A stretch of 64,000 nucleotides of DNA, taken from Utricularia gibba (lineage: Eukaryota > Streptophyta > Magnoliopsida > Lamiales > Lentibulariaceae). Shown here in pieces: positions 49,732 through 63,200 of the stretch (positions are counted from its first letter, which is position 1; every line of letters begins with the position of its first letter). The stretch spans positions 870,501 through 934,500 of the forward strand of contig NEEC01000014.1 in NCBI GenBank assembly GCA_002189035.1. Reading direction: 5' to 3'. The notes under the pieces are model-generated. The model saw only the letters and a list, made by a program, of their open reading frames with translations. It was not told the origin of the DNA and made no database searches. The position numbers and the translations under genes are program-made.

Positions 49732-52700
49732 TTCGGTGAAATCGGAGCAACGCCCCCACGGTCTGCTCTGTGCAGGCACAGTGATGGGAAACACGTTAAC
49801 ACGGGAAGACGATTTATAGAACCTGTATTTTGTATTTATTCCTTAAAAAAAACAAAATAATGTTCAAACTAAATAAATAATCATATTTTACTTATTCCGC
49901 GTAATGACGTCATTTCACCCAAAAAACAATTATCATTTACAAAAATAGACACGCATCTATTATTTATCATACATTAAGTCAAAAAATTTTAATTGAGAAT
50001 ACCAATTTTTTTTTCACACATTTCACCAACTATTGTCAAATTTATAATCTACACCAAAAAAACACCCCTAGTTTGTAAATTTCCCTATGGCATAAACTAG
50101 TCACTAATATCTTGAATACCTGCAATAATCAAACAAGCCCCAAAATCATCCCTTTTACCAAATTTAATCCAATAATAATAAACTTGACAACATTTACCAA
50201 CTTAATATATCAAAAGTAATTTCGAATTCAAATACGAAATCCCAAATTTTTTCGAATATTGGTTTGGGGATGAGGATTGATTTGGTTTGTTATGCTCATC
50301 AAATTGATGTATTCAATTCCAGAGCTTAATCAAATGCCATTATTGAGAGAGTGATTTCATGTGGTTATTCAATGGTATTCATTCCCATGTTCATCTGCAA
50401 TCTGCATTCACCACCACACCATTTGATTAATGCAAATTGGGCCAACCCAAATCCCCAACTACACTCCCAATTGTCAATATGCTCTGTTTAATTTTGCTTC
50501 CAAAGGTATTAATAATAAAATATAACTCAAATTTATAGATATATTTTAAAAATAGTCTTTTTTTCAAACCCAAGTCAATCATAACTGTTTTTAAAGTAGA
50601 TATTAAATATTAAAATATTTAAAAGTATTCGCTTTGATGAGAATAAGATAAAAATTAATTTACCTGAATCAAATAAATTAAAAAAACACTTGTTATCTCG
50701 AATTTATTTAACCTCATAGAATAATATACGTTGTATAAATCCAATCAAACACTACCTTATAGATTTATATCAATATTTTTTTCTTCATATTGTATACATT
50801 TTTAATTGTAAATTTTTTAAATTAAAATATTTAGAAAACGGTGTACGGCTTTTATTATTCTTTCTCATATAAAAAGAATGAACATACATTTGTTTATGAA
50901 TGGATAAGATAATAATATAATAATTGAAAAATATATTTTTTTAATTACCTTATTTTAAAAGACACATAAATTAATATCAAATTAAAATTATTAACATCTT
51001 GTTTCCCACAAGATTAAAAAAATATATAAATTTTGTTCTCGTTTTTTTTTCAATTATTTTGATGGATGGGCATTTATTATTGAAGCACGCGCTTTAAAAA
51101 ACATACCTATTTTCTCAGCCTTTCATGTAACACGCCGCAGCATCCGCGGTTTCTAGTTATTATTAATTCCATTTTTCTAATTATTTATTTATTTATCGCC
51201 CTGTGTTGTCATACGTAAGTCACAACCTTTATTTGGGCAACATGGTCACAATAATTCCCTAATTATTTATTTACATTTAGGGCGAAAGCAATATCCTGAA
51301 TAAAAAATTATTCAATTTCAGAATTCTAAATTAAAAATGTCTTAATCAAAATAACCATTCTATTTTAATTTATTTAAGAAATAATTATTTATTACATATT
51401 GTATATTAAAATTTTCTAATTAGGTTTATATATATATATAAGAATATTATATTTTATCCCAACAAAAGTAACTAAACTCTTCTAATGATTGATTGGATAA
51501 AAAGAATTATTTAAGTATACTAAATATATTATTTAGTATTCTATTAGGTTACGTTTTTTAAAAAATAATGAATTTTTATAAATTTTAATTTTTTAAATAG
51601 AATTCGTTCATATTTGATCATATTTACTTTTTTATTAATGAAAACTAGTCAAAATCTAATTTGACCTATGTGTGCGTGATAAAAAGTTACTGATGGGTTA
51701 TTTTTCCACCAAATCCACCAAACCAGACCTCATTTGCTTGCATTCATTATCAGGAGGGGGTTAAACAGAGTTTTACTGTGCGTAAAAAATATGTGAAGGG
51801 CGTGGACGGAGATTCTGCGGGGGGGATTGATTGATTGGGTTGGATTGGATTCAGTCTGTGGCGGCTGACCCGGTGATTTTCTGCTGGTACTTTGTTTTTT
51901 TACTGTGGATAATTTACCCAGATTCTGTGGCGATCGAGACCCGTGTGTCTTTGTTTCATGTACCCGCATCTCCCCCTTGGGTTAACCTGCTTTCACTTTG
52001 CCAGGCGGGGGATGGGATGGGGACCTGAATTTATGTCACCAACTAATCCATTAAAAAAATGGATTAATTTAAAATAATTTATCTATAGTTTATATTCTTA
52101 AAATAATAATAATAATAGAGGTTTTTTTGTCGTCTTCTTGTGTTCGTTACTGGGGTGGGGCCCGGACGGGAGGAGATTGCGGGCCCGAAAGGAGGGCCCA
52201 TGGGCGACCCGAAAAGCCCAGACCAAAAACCGACAATATTGTAATGTACATTTTTTTAGAATTCTAGAAGAAAGAGCATCGGGCTCGGGCTCGGGTACGG
52301 ACGGGTCGGATGGATGATGATGATTTCTGAAGTAGAAATGCAGCTCACGCCGAGCTGGATCTAATCAATGCTTGTGGCGCTGTCTGAATGAGCTGGATGG
52401 CGATCTGTTGTGGTTTGTCGTTTAGTGGACGCGGACACGTGTCCAGTCTCAACGGCTAGTGGCCACCGGGGTTAAAAGTCTTACCTAGTTATTTAGTAGT
52501 AACCACCCCCATAATCCCAGATTAATCATTTCATTAAAATATTCATATTTCAGAAGATGCACAGAAGCAAGTCAAGTACATATTCTCCCCTGGAAAAGCT
52601 CACTCTTCCCTGTTTCTTCTTCTTCTTCTTCTTCTTTCCCACTCAACTCCACATGGCGACTGTGTATGCCTCTGGGTTGGTTTAAGTATTTGGAATTTGG

Positions 52701-52945
52701 GGAAAAAGGTTGGGTTTTTCCATCTGGGTGGGTGCATTAATCATGTGTTGTTTGATGGGTTGGGGCTTTTCTGCTACTTTCAAAGTAACCAAACTAATCA
52801 TGTGTTGATTTGAGTGAGAGGGTTACTACAGTGTGAGTTCTATAAATACATGGGGCACATGTCTGCTGTCCCAGGGAAGGAAGGAAGCTCGCAGAAGCAA
52901 CGCGTTATGAGCGTAGACTGTCATCACCTTCACCACCATTCTGGG
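49732..52945. other. 3.2 kb AT-rich gap, no gene seen
   Basis: 50000-51700 is strongly AT-rich with no coding signal and may contain old transposon remains, though no terminal repeats were found. A GGGCCC/GGCCC cluster at 52155-52220 and a (TTC)n run at 52614-52637 lie upstream of the BAG gene. TATAAATA at about 52841 could be its TATA box. Confidence 0.5.
52614..52637. repeat. (TTC)n microsatellite
   Basis: Eight TTC units. Confidence 0.95.
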
Positions 52946-53876
52946 ATGCGGGGGCTAAGGCTACCGGGGTTTCTGAGAGCTGCGATTTCCGGCCGGGGGG
53001 GATGATGGTCCAGCGGAGGAGCTCCGACGCAAGCCACCAGAGTAATGCCGTTTGCCTGATCTCATTCATGGTGCGTCTCAGATCATGATTTGGGTTGGGG
53101 ACCCTTTTGCAGGAGATGCAAGGAGGGGGGCGGAGGAGGAGGACATGGGTGTTAAGGAGGAGAGGCGCTGGGGGGCTTATCACCATAACGTCTCCGGCTC
53201 CGACGAGGACCACCTCCGCCGCGAGTCGCGGAAGGCGGCGGAGGAGATCGCCGCCATCGCCGCCGAGATCGACATGCTTGCTCGAAAGGTAATGCTATTT
53301 CGATCTTAAGGCCGTCATTAGGCTCCCTCCATTATTCCTTCATATTTGCTATTTTGGGTCAGTTTCAAACAAACCAACAAAAAAAAAAAAAAGAAATCAC
53401 CAATCACCATACCCTGAAAGCTTTCATGGGGTGCCAGCTGTGCCTCAAATGTCAGGTCGCGTCGGAGGCTGCACCGACGCGCTTTCGACACGTATCGCCA
53501 TCGTCTTCCCCAACTATCTGACACGTCATAAGTTCAATCTATTGATGACAAAGCAAGCTGTTCATAATAATAATATTCCACGCAGGTGGGAGCCATTGAA
53601 ATGCGAGTGAGTTGCGGGGAGAAGGTGGAGGAGAGAGCTGTGATGAATCTGATCGAATTGCTCATGAACCAGCTGATAAAACTGGACGCAGTCGCAGCTC
53701 AGGGAGATGCGAAATCCCAAAGAAGATCGCAGGTACCTACCTACCTAACCAGTCTCCTTATCTGAAGAAGCTAGCAGAAGAAGTAACTGAAAGTTTGGGT
53801 GAAGGTGAAGAGGGTGCAGAAGTACTTGGAAACTCTTGACATGCTCAAAACCAGCACTTCTGCTTCACGGCGATGA
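52946..53876 (+). CDS. BAG-domain co-chaperone without ubiquitin-like domain (one apparent 1-base loss)
   Basis: BAG proteins bind the Hsp70 ATPase domain and release nucleotide. Four exons: 52946-53041, 53113-53288, 53586-53732 and 53805-53876, about 163 residues. The start block RPGGMMVQRRSSD is the conserved N-terminal signature of plant BAG1-4. The BAG domain is clear: EEIAAIAAEIDMLARKVGAI, NLIELLMNQLIKLDAVAAQG, then RRSQVKRVQKYLETLDMLK. The ATG at 52946 (MRG) is in frame with RPGGMM only if one G is added to the run 52950-52954, which also gives the right phase at 53041. Usual family members are about 270-340 residues, with a ubiquitin-like domain of about 75 residues between these parts. 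Here it is missing; a 71-base intron sits in its place. Possibly a shortened, still expressed paralogue. Confidence 0.83.
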
Positions 53877-56064
53877 CGATGAGTTCCGGCTCCGATCCGG
53901 TGGACCGGAGGAGAGCAGGAGGTGCTTGAGAATCTAAATGCACTTCAAGAGCAAGTTAACCAGAGCCTGTGTCATGGGCTATTTGTAGTTTTTCAGTTGT
54001 TGGAATGGACCGACCATTGAGCATATTTCAGAACACCCCCGGCCCATTTTCAAAATTAATAAATGATTTTTAACTAAACGCCCAAATAAAAAAAAAAAAG
54101 AAAACGAACAATGGATGCATTTAAACGTTAGCAGAATCAGTTATATTTTGATAGAATTATTTATGTATTCTATTTTACAAGCATTAATTTTTTAGAATAA
54201 TTTTAATTCTATTAAAAATCATGAAATGATTCTTTTTTCATGAAAATAGATTTTTAATAATTATTTCAAAAATTAAAATTACAGTTATATATATATATAT
54301 ATATATATTATTTATTTAAAAATAATTTTAAAAATTTAGAAGTATTTTTTGTAAGAAGGTATACATGTTTCATAAATAATTCTTAAAAATTATATGAAAA
54401 ATAGCCTAAATCTTAATTTAAAATAGATTTTTTTCTACAATAATGCTACATAAATAGTTTTATTAAATGTAGAAGATATAGAATTCAATTTCCATTTGAT
54501 TAAAAATGATTTTTGAAAAAAAAAAAAAAATAAAGCCTCCATGATGTGGGGTTTCAATCAGTGGGAGGGCCAGACGAATGTCGGGTTTTGTCGAATCATC
54601 ATCGCCATTTGTTCATTTGAAATAAAAAAAGGAAAATGTAATATGTTATTACACATGTTGAAGATCATGGTACAGTGAGTTTTCTGCTAACAGACACGAC
54701 CCAACTGAGTTTATCTAAAACAGTAACCTTGTCAAGTGGGTGTCATAAATGGAACTTCATCATTAATGGAGGGAGATGAGAGATCAAGGTCCAAATGCCA
54801 ACCCCTCATTGCTCCCAATAACAAGGACACTGGTAACCGTCCAAGGTTGGTGTAAGCACTAATCCCATCAATCATTTTGGTGCTTAGGAAACTTGGGGTT
54901 GGTGAAGTGGTGGTCTTTATCCAGGCAACCGGGTGATGATTGTCTTTGGGCTGTAATTTTGTTTTTACGTCTGTGAAAAAAAAGAAGAAGATGACTATCA
55001 TTGAGTAATTGAAATAATGGAGAGGCGGGTTGGGTGGCAGTGGCACATGACTCGAAGGTTTCATGCTTTGGGTGCGGGCCTATCGCTCTGCTTCCACCTT
55101 TCTGTCATCCAGCGTCACACATATCTATTCATCGCCGTCGTCTCTGCGTATGGATACAGACACGGGCGAAGCTTGCCCATCGTGATACATCGTTGAATCT
55201 TGAATTCCCGTATCGAAACTCTCCTCGTGGTTTCATAGATTCTTTGATTCTTGATTCTTGATTCATTGTCCCCGCCCCGCCCCAACAAATCCTTGTTTAC
55301 GATACAAGGTTCGGATACAGCGTTTATTGCATTTTTTGTTTGAAGAGTCGGCATGCAATTCAATACTCTCCCCGCTTTATCCTATTTTTGCATGTGCGTT
55401 TGAATTTTTCAAGGTCGGGGAGCGGCTATTGCCATTTTCCACTCTGAAAGTTATATTCTTCTTCGCTCTAAGTGTTGTTCAATGGTCCACTAATCGTGCT
55501 TCTGATTTCGGGATTGTGATGGCCGGCGGATAACTTGGCCTTTTCTCGTCGGGTTTATGTGGAAAAGTTGTCAACTTTTTTGGAGTAGTTGTGGTGGAGA
55601 GGGATATAAAAATTGCGCCTTTATCGAGATAAGGGTGATCGTGAGGCCTGTAGTTTGGTGGGCTCCTGAAAGCTTTGAATGCATAATTGAGTTTTTAAGC
55701 AAGTGGATATCTCCAGGATTGATATTGTTCATGAAAAGAACTGTTTGCGGAGGCTTCTGAACAGTTCTGGTACATGCAGTGCCAAGAAATTTGAGTGATA
55801 GCGCTGTTGACTTCTATAATATCAGCTTGTTGAAGTATGCGTATGAATTTATTCAACTAGTTGTGATTGTGGTCATAGCGGGTGAAGAAGATGTTTCATA
55901 TTCAGGAAAACCAACATTTTAGGAAAGTTATATGTTGGTTGATGAGTGTATAGAGAAGGATGTTTGTTCTTGGGAGTTCTTATGTTTTAGTTTACAGCTC
56001 TTAATATAGCTGATATGTATACTACTTCCTGACCCTTTCATGAACTTGTCAACAGAAGATAGAG
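53877..56064. other. Gap and probable leader of the PHT5 gene
   Basis: AT-rich 54060-54540 includes a (TA)n run. A 110-codon minus-strand frame (55064-54732) is unassigned. From about 55070 the composition becomes transcript-like. This part probably holds the 5' UTR and a leader intron of the SPX-MFS gene. Confidence 0.4.
54286..54309. repeat. (TA)n microsatellite
   Basis: Twelve TA units. Confidence 0.95.
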
Positions 56065-59000
56065 ATGGTTGCCTTCGGGAAAAAGCTGAAGGAGAGGCAA
56101 ATTCAACAATGGTGTAGGTATGTAAAACCGACCCAAAATCAGCAACTTCAGCCCTTTTTTATTTTAGAAATACTGCAGGTTCTCCTAGATAGTCGTTGAA
56201 ATTGTATGTTATTAGGATTGTCTTTTGCTTGTGACAGCATTATTTGCAAACTGAGGCAAAGACTGTAGAGATGGCAGTGTTAAACAGTAGTTTTGGTATA
56301 TACACATGATTCTTGCTGTTGCTGTCCTTTCTGAGCACATGTGACTAGAATGGGTTGGCCGTTGAACTTTGTCTGATCTTTGCTGCAATGATCTCAGGTA
56401 CTACATCAACTACAAACTAATGAAGAAGAAAGTGAAGCAGTATGCCAGTCAAATTGAGACGGGAGCACTGGATCATCGACATATTCTCAAAGACTTCTGT
56501 AGGATGCTGGATAATCAGGAAAAGTTCCTACCTTTAACCTTCATATCTGCACTTCTGTAACTACTTGTTTTTGCATGAGATTGCTTCCAGTACATGTTGC
56601 TCTTGCTCAAACTTTTCAGATGGATCATAAATTTTTCTGTTTTGCAGATAGAGAAAATAGTTCTCTTTATGTTGGAACAGCAGGGTCTTATTGCAAACAG
56701 GATAGCTGAGTTGAATCAACACCATCATTCGCTTAGGGACCAGCCTGACTTCGCCAGAGTATCTGAGCTTCGAGAAGCTTACAGAGCAGTGGGACAGGAT
56801 CTCTTACAGCTCCTCCTTTTTGTTGAGATGAATGCAGTTGGTATTCGGAAGATCCTTAAGAAGTTTGACAAGCGGTTGGGGTACAAATTCACAGATTATT
56901 ACGTCAAAACCCGTGCTAATCATCCTTACTCCCAGCTTCAGCAAGTATTCAAGCATGTGGTAAGGCCACGCAGTCTCACTGCTTCCTTTTTGCCTTGCCC
57001 TTTCTACACTTCTTTCATAGCTTCCAATAATGAAAGTGATGGTTCAAGTCACTTGCTTTTTATGCTAACTGCAGGGTTTAGGTGCAGTTGTTGGAGCAAT
57101 ATCTCGCAATATTGCAGATCTTCAGGATCGCCAGGGAAGTTACTTATCAATATATGATGAGCCATCCTTACTTCCTCTCCAGGTATGTACATTCTATTTC
57201 TTGACTTTACTATCATCTTTTTGTCATCAATTCTCACAATGATATCTGTGCAGGATCCAGTAGTAGACTCACTGAAGTCTGCTGTTGACAGATTAACCCA
57301 CTCAACAAACTTCCTTGAGTTTTTGGGCCAACATGCACTGATCATGCCAGAGGAGCTACCATTTCCTGTGGAAGAACCAGTCGATGAGCAGCGATATCAC
57401 TTCATGTCACTTCTTCTGAACTTGGTGAATACTTTCCTCTACATGGTCAATACATACATTATTGTTCCCACAGCTGATGACTACTCCATGAGTCTTGGTG
57501 CACCAGCAACTGTGTGTGGCATTGTGATTGGTGCAATGGCAGTTGCACAAATATTTTCTTCTGTGTACTTCAGCGCTTGGTCCAATAGGTCATATTTCAG
57601 GCCCTTGGTATTTAGTAGCATTGTTCTTTTTGTCGGTAATGCGATGTATGCTATGGCATATGACTGCCATTCTATCAGCATACTTTTGCTTGGCCGAGTC
57701 TTTTGCGGGTATGAAGCCTGTCTCCTCTGAATTCATAATGTGCTTCCATGTTTACATGCCACACTTTTTATTTTCTAAACCCCAACATTCTCTTGCAGTT
57801 TGGGTTCTGCCAGAGCAGTCAACCGGCGTTACATCAGTGACTGTGTGCCACTTAGAGTAAGGATGAAGGCCTCAGCTGGATTCGTCAGTGCTAGTGCTTT
57901 GGGAATGGCTTGTGGCCCTGCATTGGCTGGACTGCTTCAGATTAAGTTTAAGCTCTTCAATATCACCTTTGATCAGGACACTTTGCCTGGCTGGGTAATG
58001 TCAATGGCATGGCTGATCTATTTAGTCTGGTTGTGGATCTGCTTCAGAGAACCTGATCATCCCACAGAAGCCATCCCCCCAGCCCAAGAAGTTAAGGCAG
58101 GTATGCGCATGAAATTCCCTTCTAGTTTATTGTTACAGGATGCTGGTGCATAGCCAGAATGATGGATTTGATTCCATACAGTTTCAAGAAATTCCCTTCT
58201 TCATCATTCTGTATTCCTGTGTTTAACAGTTGAGGGTGATAATCTGGAGAAGGGGCTTGTACAGCCTCTACTTCAGTCAGCAGAAGCTGAAAACTACAAT
58301 GAAGGTGAACAAGATTATGAGGATCAAGAATGTGATGTTAGCGAAGATGCCACTGAAGAATCTCGTCTCCCAGCCAACTCACTGGGATCAGCATACAGAC
58401 TCCTCACCCCATCTGTGAAGGTTCAGTTGCTGATCTACTTCATGCTGAAATATGCAATGGAAATTCTGCTCTCAGAATCGAGTGTTGTGACATCACACTA
58501 CTTCAACTGGACAACCAGCTCCGTATCCATATTCCTTGCTTGCCTCGGCCTGACGGTTCTTCCAGTAAACATCCTCGTTGGACATTATCTGAGCAACATG
58601 TATGAAGACAGGTACATTTTCATCCCAAGACGCTTACTTTCTGATCACCCCTTTGAGAATCCTGCTCATCAGTTTCACCATCCACAGGCAAATGCTGATA
58701 GCATCAGAGATAGTTGTTCTCCTTGGCATACTCTTCAGCTTCAATTTTTTCATCAAATACTCTGTGCTGCAGTATGTCTGCTCCGGGCTCATCATGTTCG
58801 TCGCTGCTGAAGTTCTGGAAGGCATGCTCCATATTTCCCGTTACTCAATTGATACTCAGATTCATGACATGCTTCCCTTCCTTTTCTTCCCACAGGCGTG
58901 AACTTGTCATTGCTGTCCAGAGTGATGTCTTCCAGGCTCTCTCGTGGAACCTTCAACGGCGGCCTTCTGTCGACGGAAGCCGGAACGCTTGCGCGAGTGA

Positions 59001-59134
59001 TCGCCGATGCGATGATCACGTTGGCAGGGTACTTGGGTGAGAGCATGCTTTTGAACATCACCCTGCTTCCCTCTCTCGTGATCTGCATTGCCTCCATTGT
59101 TGCCACTTTTTGCACCTACAATACTCTGTACTGA
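56065..59134 (+). CDS. PHT5: SPX-MFS vacuolar phosphate transporter (PHT5 / VPT family)
   Basis: Tonoplast phosphate importer whose SPX domain senses inositol pyrophosphates. Nine exons: 56065-56117, 56398-56518, 56648-56959, 57075-57182, 57254-57708, 57799-58100, 58230-58611, 58688-58821 and 58896-59134; 701 residues, the family length. [34 protein letters not shown] and the Lys patch [109 protein letters not shown]-terminal [31 protein letters not shown] and CTYNTLY. Two odd introns: intron 2 starts CAG|GAAAAG rather than GT, and intron 8 has a GC donor (AAG|GCATGC at 58821/58822). Confidence 0.95.
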
Positions 59135-60290
59135 GGTCTGATGAGGAAGATGACTGCATATAGAAGGAATGAATGATCCTCTTCCTCAGCCTCGGTGATC
59201 TACTCACACTTTATATTTATTACTTTTATTATAAAAAATTAATAAAATGAATAAAATTAGTTTTAAACAAGTGTTTATTAATAATAACTTAATGATTCAG
59301 GTACGAGGTTATTATCAATTCATTGTCTTGGAGAACAGTTACAAACATTGTCTTTCTTGAATCAAACGGATGTGAGTTGGTATTTTCCATTTTATTCTTC
59401 TTCGAAATTCACAGAAATTAGTCAGTTATTCATTAATCTTCATATTATAAATATTAGAAAAAAAATCTGCATTATTTATTTAATTTAACAAATAATTATG
59501 TTCACATGTGAATCACGTTTGGGAAATGTTGTTTTTGGGTTGGGTTATGAGAGAAATGGGCTTTGTAGAGGAAGAAAATATGGGCCCGGCCCGGTAAAGT
59601 TGGGCTCAATTGGACAAAGAGGTGCGGTTATGGCCTATTCGACCATTGATGCTTTGAAGACGGCGAGTCCCTTCTTTTCTACGTATCCTCTGAGTTCAGT
59701 CACCTTCTTCCAGTGCCGTCGTTGACGGTACAGCAGGAGTTCAAGTCCTCATTGGCATCTTCGTCGTGTCGGACGCCGAGTGCGTGTCCTTTGTACGTTC
59801 TCTTCTCCTTCTTAAACAGATGATGACTTTTGAACTCGTTCCTCTGTAGATAATAAAGAGTTAAAAATGTAGTTTTTTTATAGTGCCTGTGAAAGTTTAG
59901 TCGTTTAAAGGAGTATTATCGAGAAACAAATGCGTAGTGGCTTGAAACGAAGCATTCAGGGATATAACTTGCTAAGCTTTATCAGAAGAGAGCGGTTAAT
60001 CGGATGACTTTTTGCGTAGCGTTTGATGAATTACAGTTCCCCTATAAGTACTAGATTCAGTTAATGTTTTTTTTTTTCTTTTGAGAAGTGGTTGAGCCTG
60101 ACGAGTTGGGGGGGGGGGGGGGACTGTTTCTATGTACATGTTCTTTGGGGAAATATTTTAGATATGTAAATAGTTGATTTGGCACTGGTTTGTATCAGAG
60201 ATTAGACTGGCTTCGAACCGTGCCAGTATTTGCACTAATCTTTTTGGTGGACGACAAACTCCCTGCTCTTGAAGCCCTTTGGTTGGAAAA
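59135..60290. other. Gap and promoter / leader of NRPC1
   Basis: TGGGCC at 59581-59586 and TGGGCT at 59601-59606 mark a probable promoter for NRPC1, about 700 bases upstream of its ATG. A leader intron likely runs from about 59790 to the region before 60291 and includes a 15-base G run (60108-60122). Confidence 0.5.
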
Positions 60291-63200
60291 ATGATGAGTA
60301 GGCCTCAAGCGGCTTTGCGGTTCACGAAGGAGCCATATATTGAAGATGCTGGCCCTCGAAGGATGTAAGTCCGTTTAGTACTTTCCTCTGGTTAATTTCG
60401 AAGCCAGAAATGTTATGCTTTTTTATTTACCACGGAGAAGTGTAGGATGGTCCACATAGAGTTTTTTTTTTAGGATGATACATATGATGAGGCATATGAT
60501 ACAATGCTAAAGGAGAAACACATTAAGTTGGGAACCAAGAACCTTCGACATAGTTTTTTAAACTGGAGCTTGTGGTTCTTGTCGATTCCTGTAATTGGTC
60601 TCTAATATGAATCACATGCTTGTGTTTCTCATCTTTGTATTCGAGAATTCTTGGAATGGAAAGAAGAAGAGCATGTGATGCCTTTGATAAAACCGTCAAC
60701 TTGATATATTTTTTAGCAAACTCTTGAACTTCAGGGGGAAGTTTTGAATAGAATAAGGTGTGCAAAATTTCCAAAATGCTAGGCTGAAGGGAGTGGGTGG
60801 ATTTAAATGTCTTTTACAATGTGATGTGCATTTTGCATATCTCGGATTCATTTATACTCATTTTCGTCTCATCATATTTAGAGGAAAATATTATTAGCAT
60901 GAATAAGTAACGAGGACTGCCTACATAAAAGTTTTAGTTTCTTGCAGTATGTTCGGTCAAGAGAAGAAATTTTAATAATAGGAATGATTAGTTGTGATGC
61001 AAGCTACTGGACACCAGCTTTTGGAACTGTGATATTTACTACTATAGAAATAAAGTTGAATATCATCACTTTCTCTGGATTTTTGATACCTTAAACCCTG
61101 TATTTATCATTATTCCAGAGAAAGTATTCAGTTTTCTACGCTCTCTGGAGCTGAAGTGCTAAAATCTGCTGAAGTCCAAGTTTACAGGGGATCCTATTAT
61201 GACCCCCAAAGGAAACCTGTCAGCAATGGCTTGCTGGACTCACATATGGTAATGGTTATGGTTTCTCAATTAATCATTTCTGTGTAAGCATTGGATGAAC
61301 CCTTGGAAGGTAGTTCTTGCTGCATGTGTGTGTTTGCTGTGGATGTCTCGGATTTTGCAATATGAATGTTGTGGCACCTTGTTTTGATACTTTCATATAG
61401 TTTGCTTTGTTGCGTTCGAAGTATTCAGTGTCTATCAGACAATTAGCATCTCCTAATGAGCTACAAATTTGCTGCTATCTCGCTGATTCCCTCTAGACTA
61501 ATTTTTTTTGGTGTATTGGTTTGGTTTTGTTTTCAGGGTCCACCAAACAAAAACGGAATATGCGGAACTTGCTCTGGGAACTTTTATGAATGCCCTGGGC
61601 ATTATGGATACTTGCCGTTAGCTCTCCCTGTTTATAATGTTGGATATTTGAGCACCATAGTTGACATATTAAAGTGTATTTGCAAGGTATTGAACGGAAG
61701 CCTTCGTTTTCCTCTCCTGTTATGCAGGAGAAAACACCTTTTGGCTCTAGATTAGTCTGAAGAGTTACTTTTACTCAAACTGCTCTTTTTCAGTGACATG
61801 AGTGCACATTCAAAAGAATAAAAAAATGTAAAGGGCATATCCTATAGTACCTTTTCCTGTTTTAATCATGTCTGGTAAATCCACCATTTTTTATTGTGTT
61901 TTGGAGAAATTTGTTTTTTTTAGCCATCTTAGTTATAGGGTTTGTCATTTCTGATTGTTAACTTTTTTATTTTCTGAAAAGAACTGCTCTCGGGTGCTTC
62001 TTGATGAGAATGAGCGCCAAGAATTTTTAAAGAAGATGAGGGTATCTACGTCTGAGCATTTAAAGAAGTTTGGAATATTTAAACAAATTGTGAAGAGGTG
62101 TAATTCCAAAGCAGCAAGTAACAAAGCTTCGAAGTGCTCCAGATGCAATTTTATCAATGGTAAGTTCTCTAATTTAAGATGGAAGAATAATATGCAAATC
62201 TTGTTTTCTGATTCAAGGACACCAGCTACATGTGTACTTGTAATGAGATGATGGAAGTTATTGGTTTCTCATCGTTGCGTTTATGAGATTTCATAAGCGG
62301 TTGCTTCATTAAGTGCTTATTCAACTTCCGTGCTGATATCAATGCATCTTTTGGACTTGAGGGGTTTTCATGTTGTATCATTATATTTCAGGCATGGTTA
62401 AAAGGGTTGGTATTAAAATTTTGTATGCTCGGGTTGGAGTCGACAAGTGTCTGGAAGAGTCACCATCAACAATGGAGCCCAGAGGAAAATCTTTTCATAC
62501 GCTTGATCCTATGTTTGTTTATCGGCTGTTACTGAGAATGTTGGATAAGGTGTTCTCAACTTGCCTGATTTCTGTTCATATTACTTAAATATATTACTTA
62601 GGTTATTTCTTTTGCATTGTCATATCGTCCTTAATTTGCATTGAATTCTTTGTGGTCTGCAGGATTGTGAGCTGCTTTATCTGAATTATAGGCCTGAAAA
62701 TCTAATTGTAACAAGTATTCTTGTGCCACCAAATTCAATACGACCTTCAGTATTTGTTGATGGTGGAGCACAAAGGTAGCTATGCTATTTTGTCTTCTGT
62801 CTGCTTGCTTTCTTATAGGAGATATTGTGACTATAAAAATAGTTGATGCACGGTTGTTCCCCTTGTTCCCAGAGTTCATACGTGAAAAGCAAGCTTTTTA
62901 ACCTTAGTGTTATTGTAGTTTAATATGGTTTTCCTGGTGCAGTTCCTCCACAATTTCCTTCTTTCTTCCAACTTCAGATTTGCTAACGTACAAAATGAAG
63001 TAGTGACATTATTTCAAGTAACTTTGAATGTCACTGCCATCAATGCCTCGTACTCTCACCCATCCTTCAATATGAAGGCATGGAAGCGGCTGTCCCATTA
63101 GTATAATGGATGAATGTATGAGTTATATTGCCATCAGAACAGTGTGAATAACTCTTGTAATCATGTTCGTGGATGCTGTTATGAGAAATTATTTGATTGC

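Noticed and set aside
49370-49819. 149-codon plus-strand frame with Ala and Ser runs
   Set aside because: Antisense shadow of IQD exon 1, caused by its GC-rich Ala and Glu repeats.
53042-53112. Second frameshift in the BAG gene
   Set aside because: A good 71-base GT-AG intron explains the change of frame without an indel.
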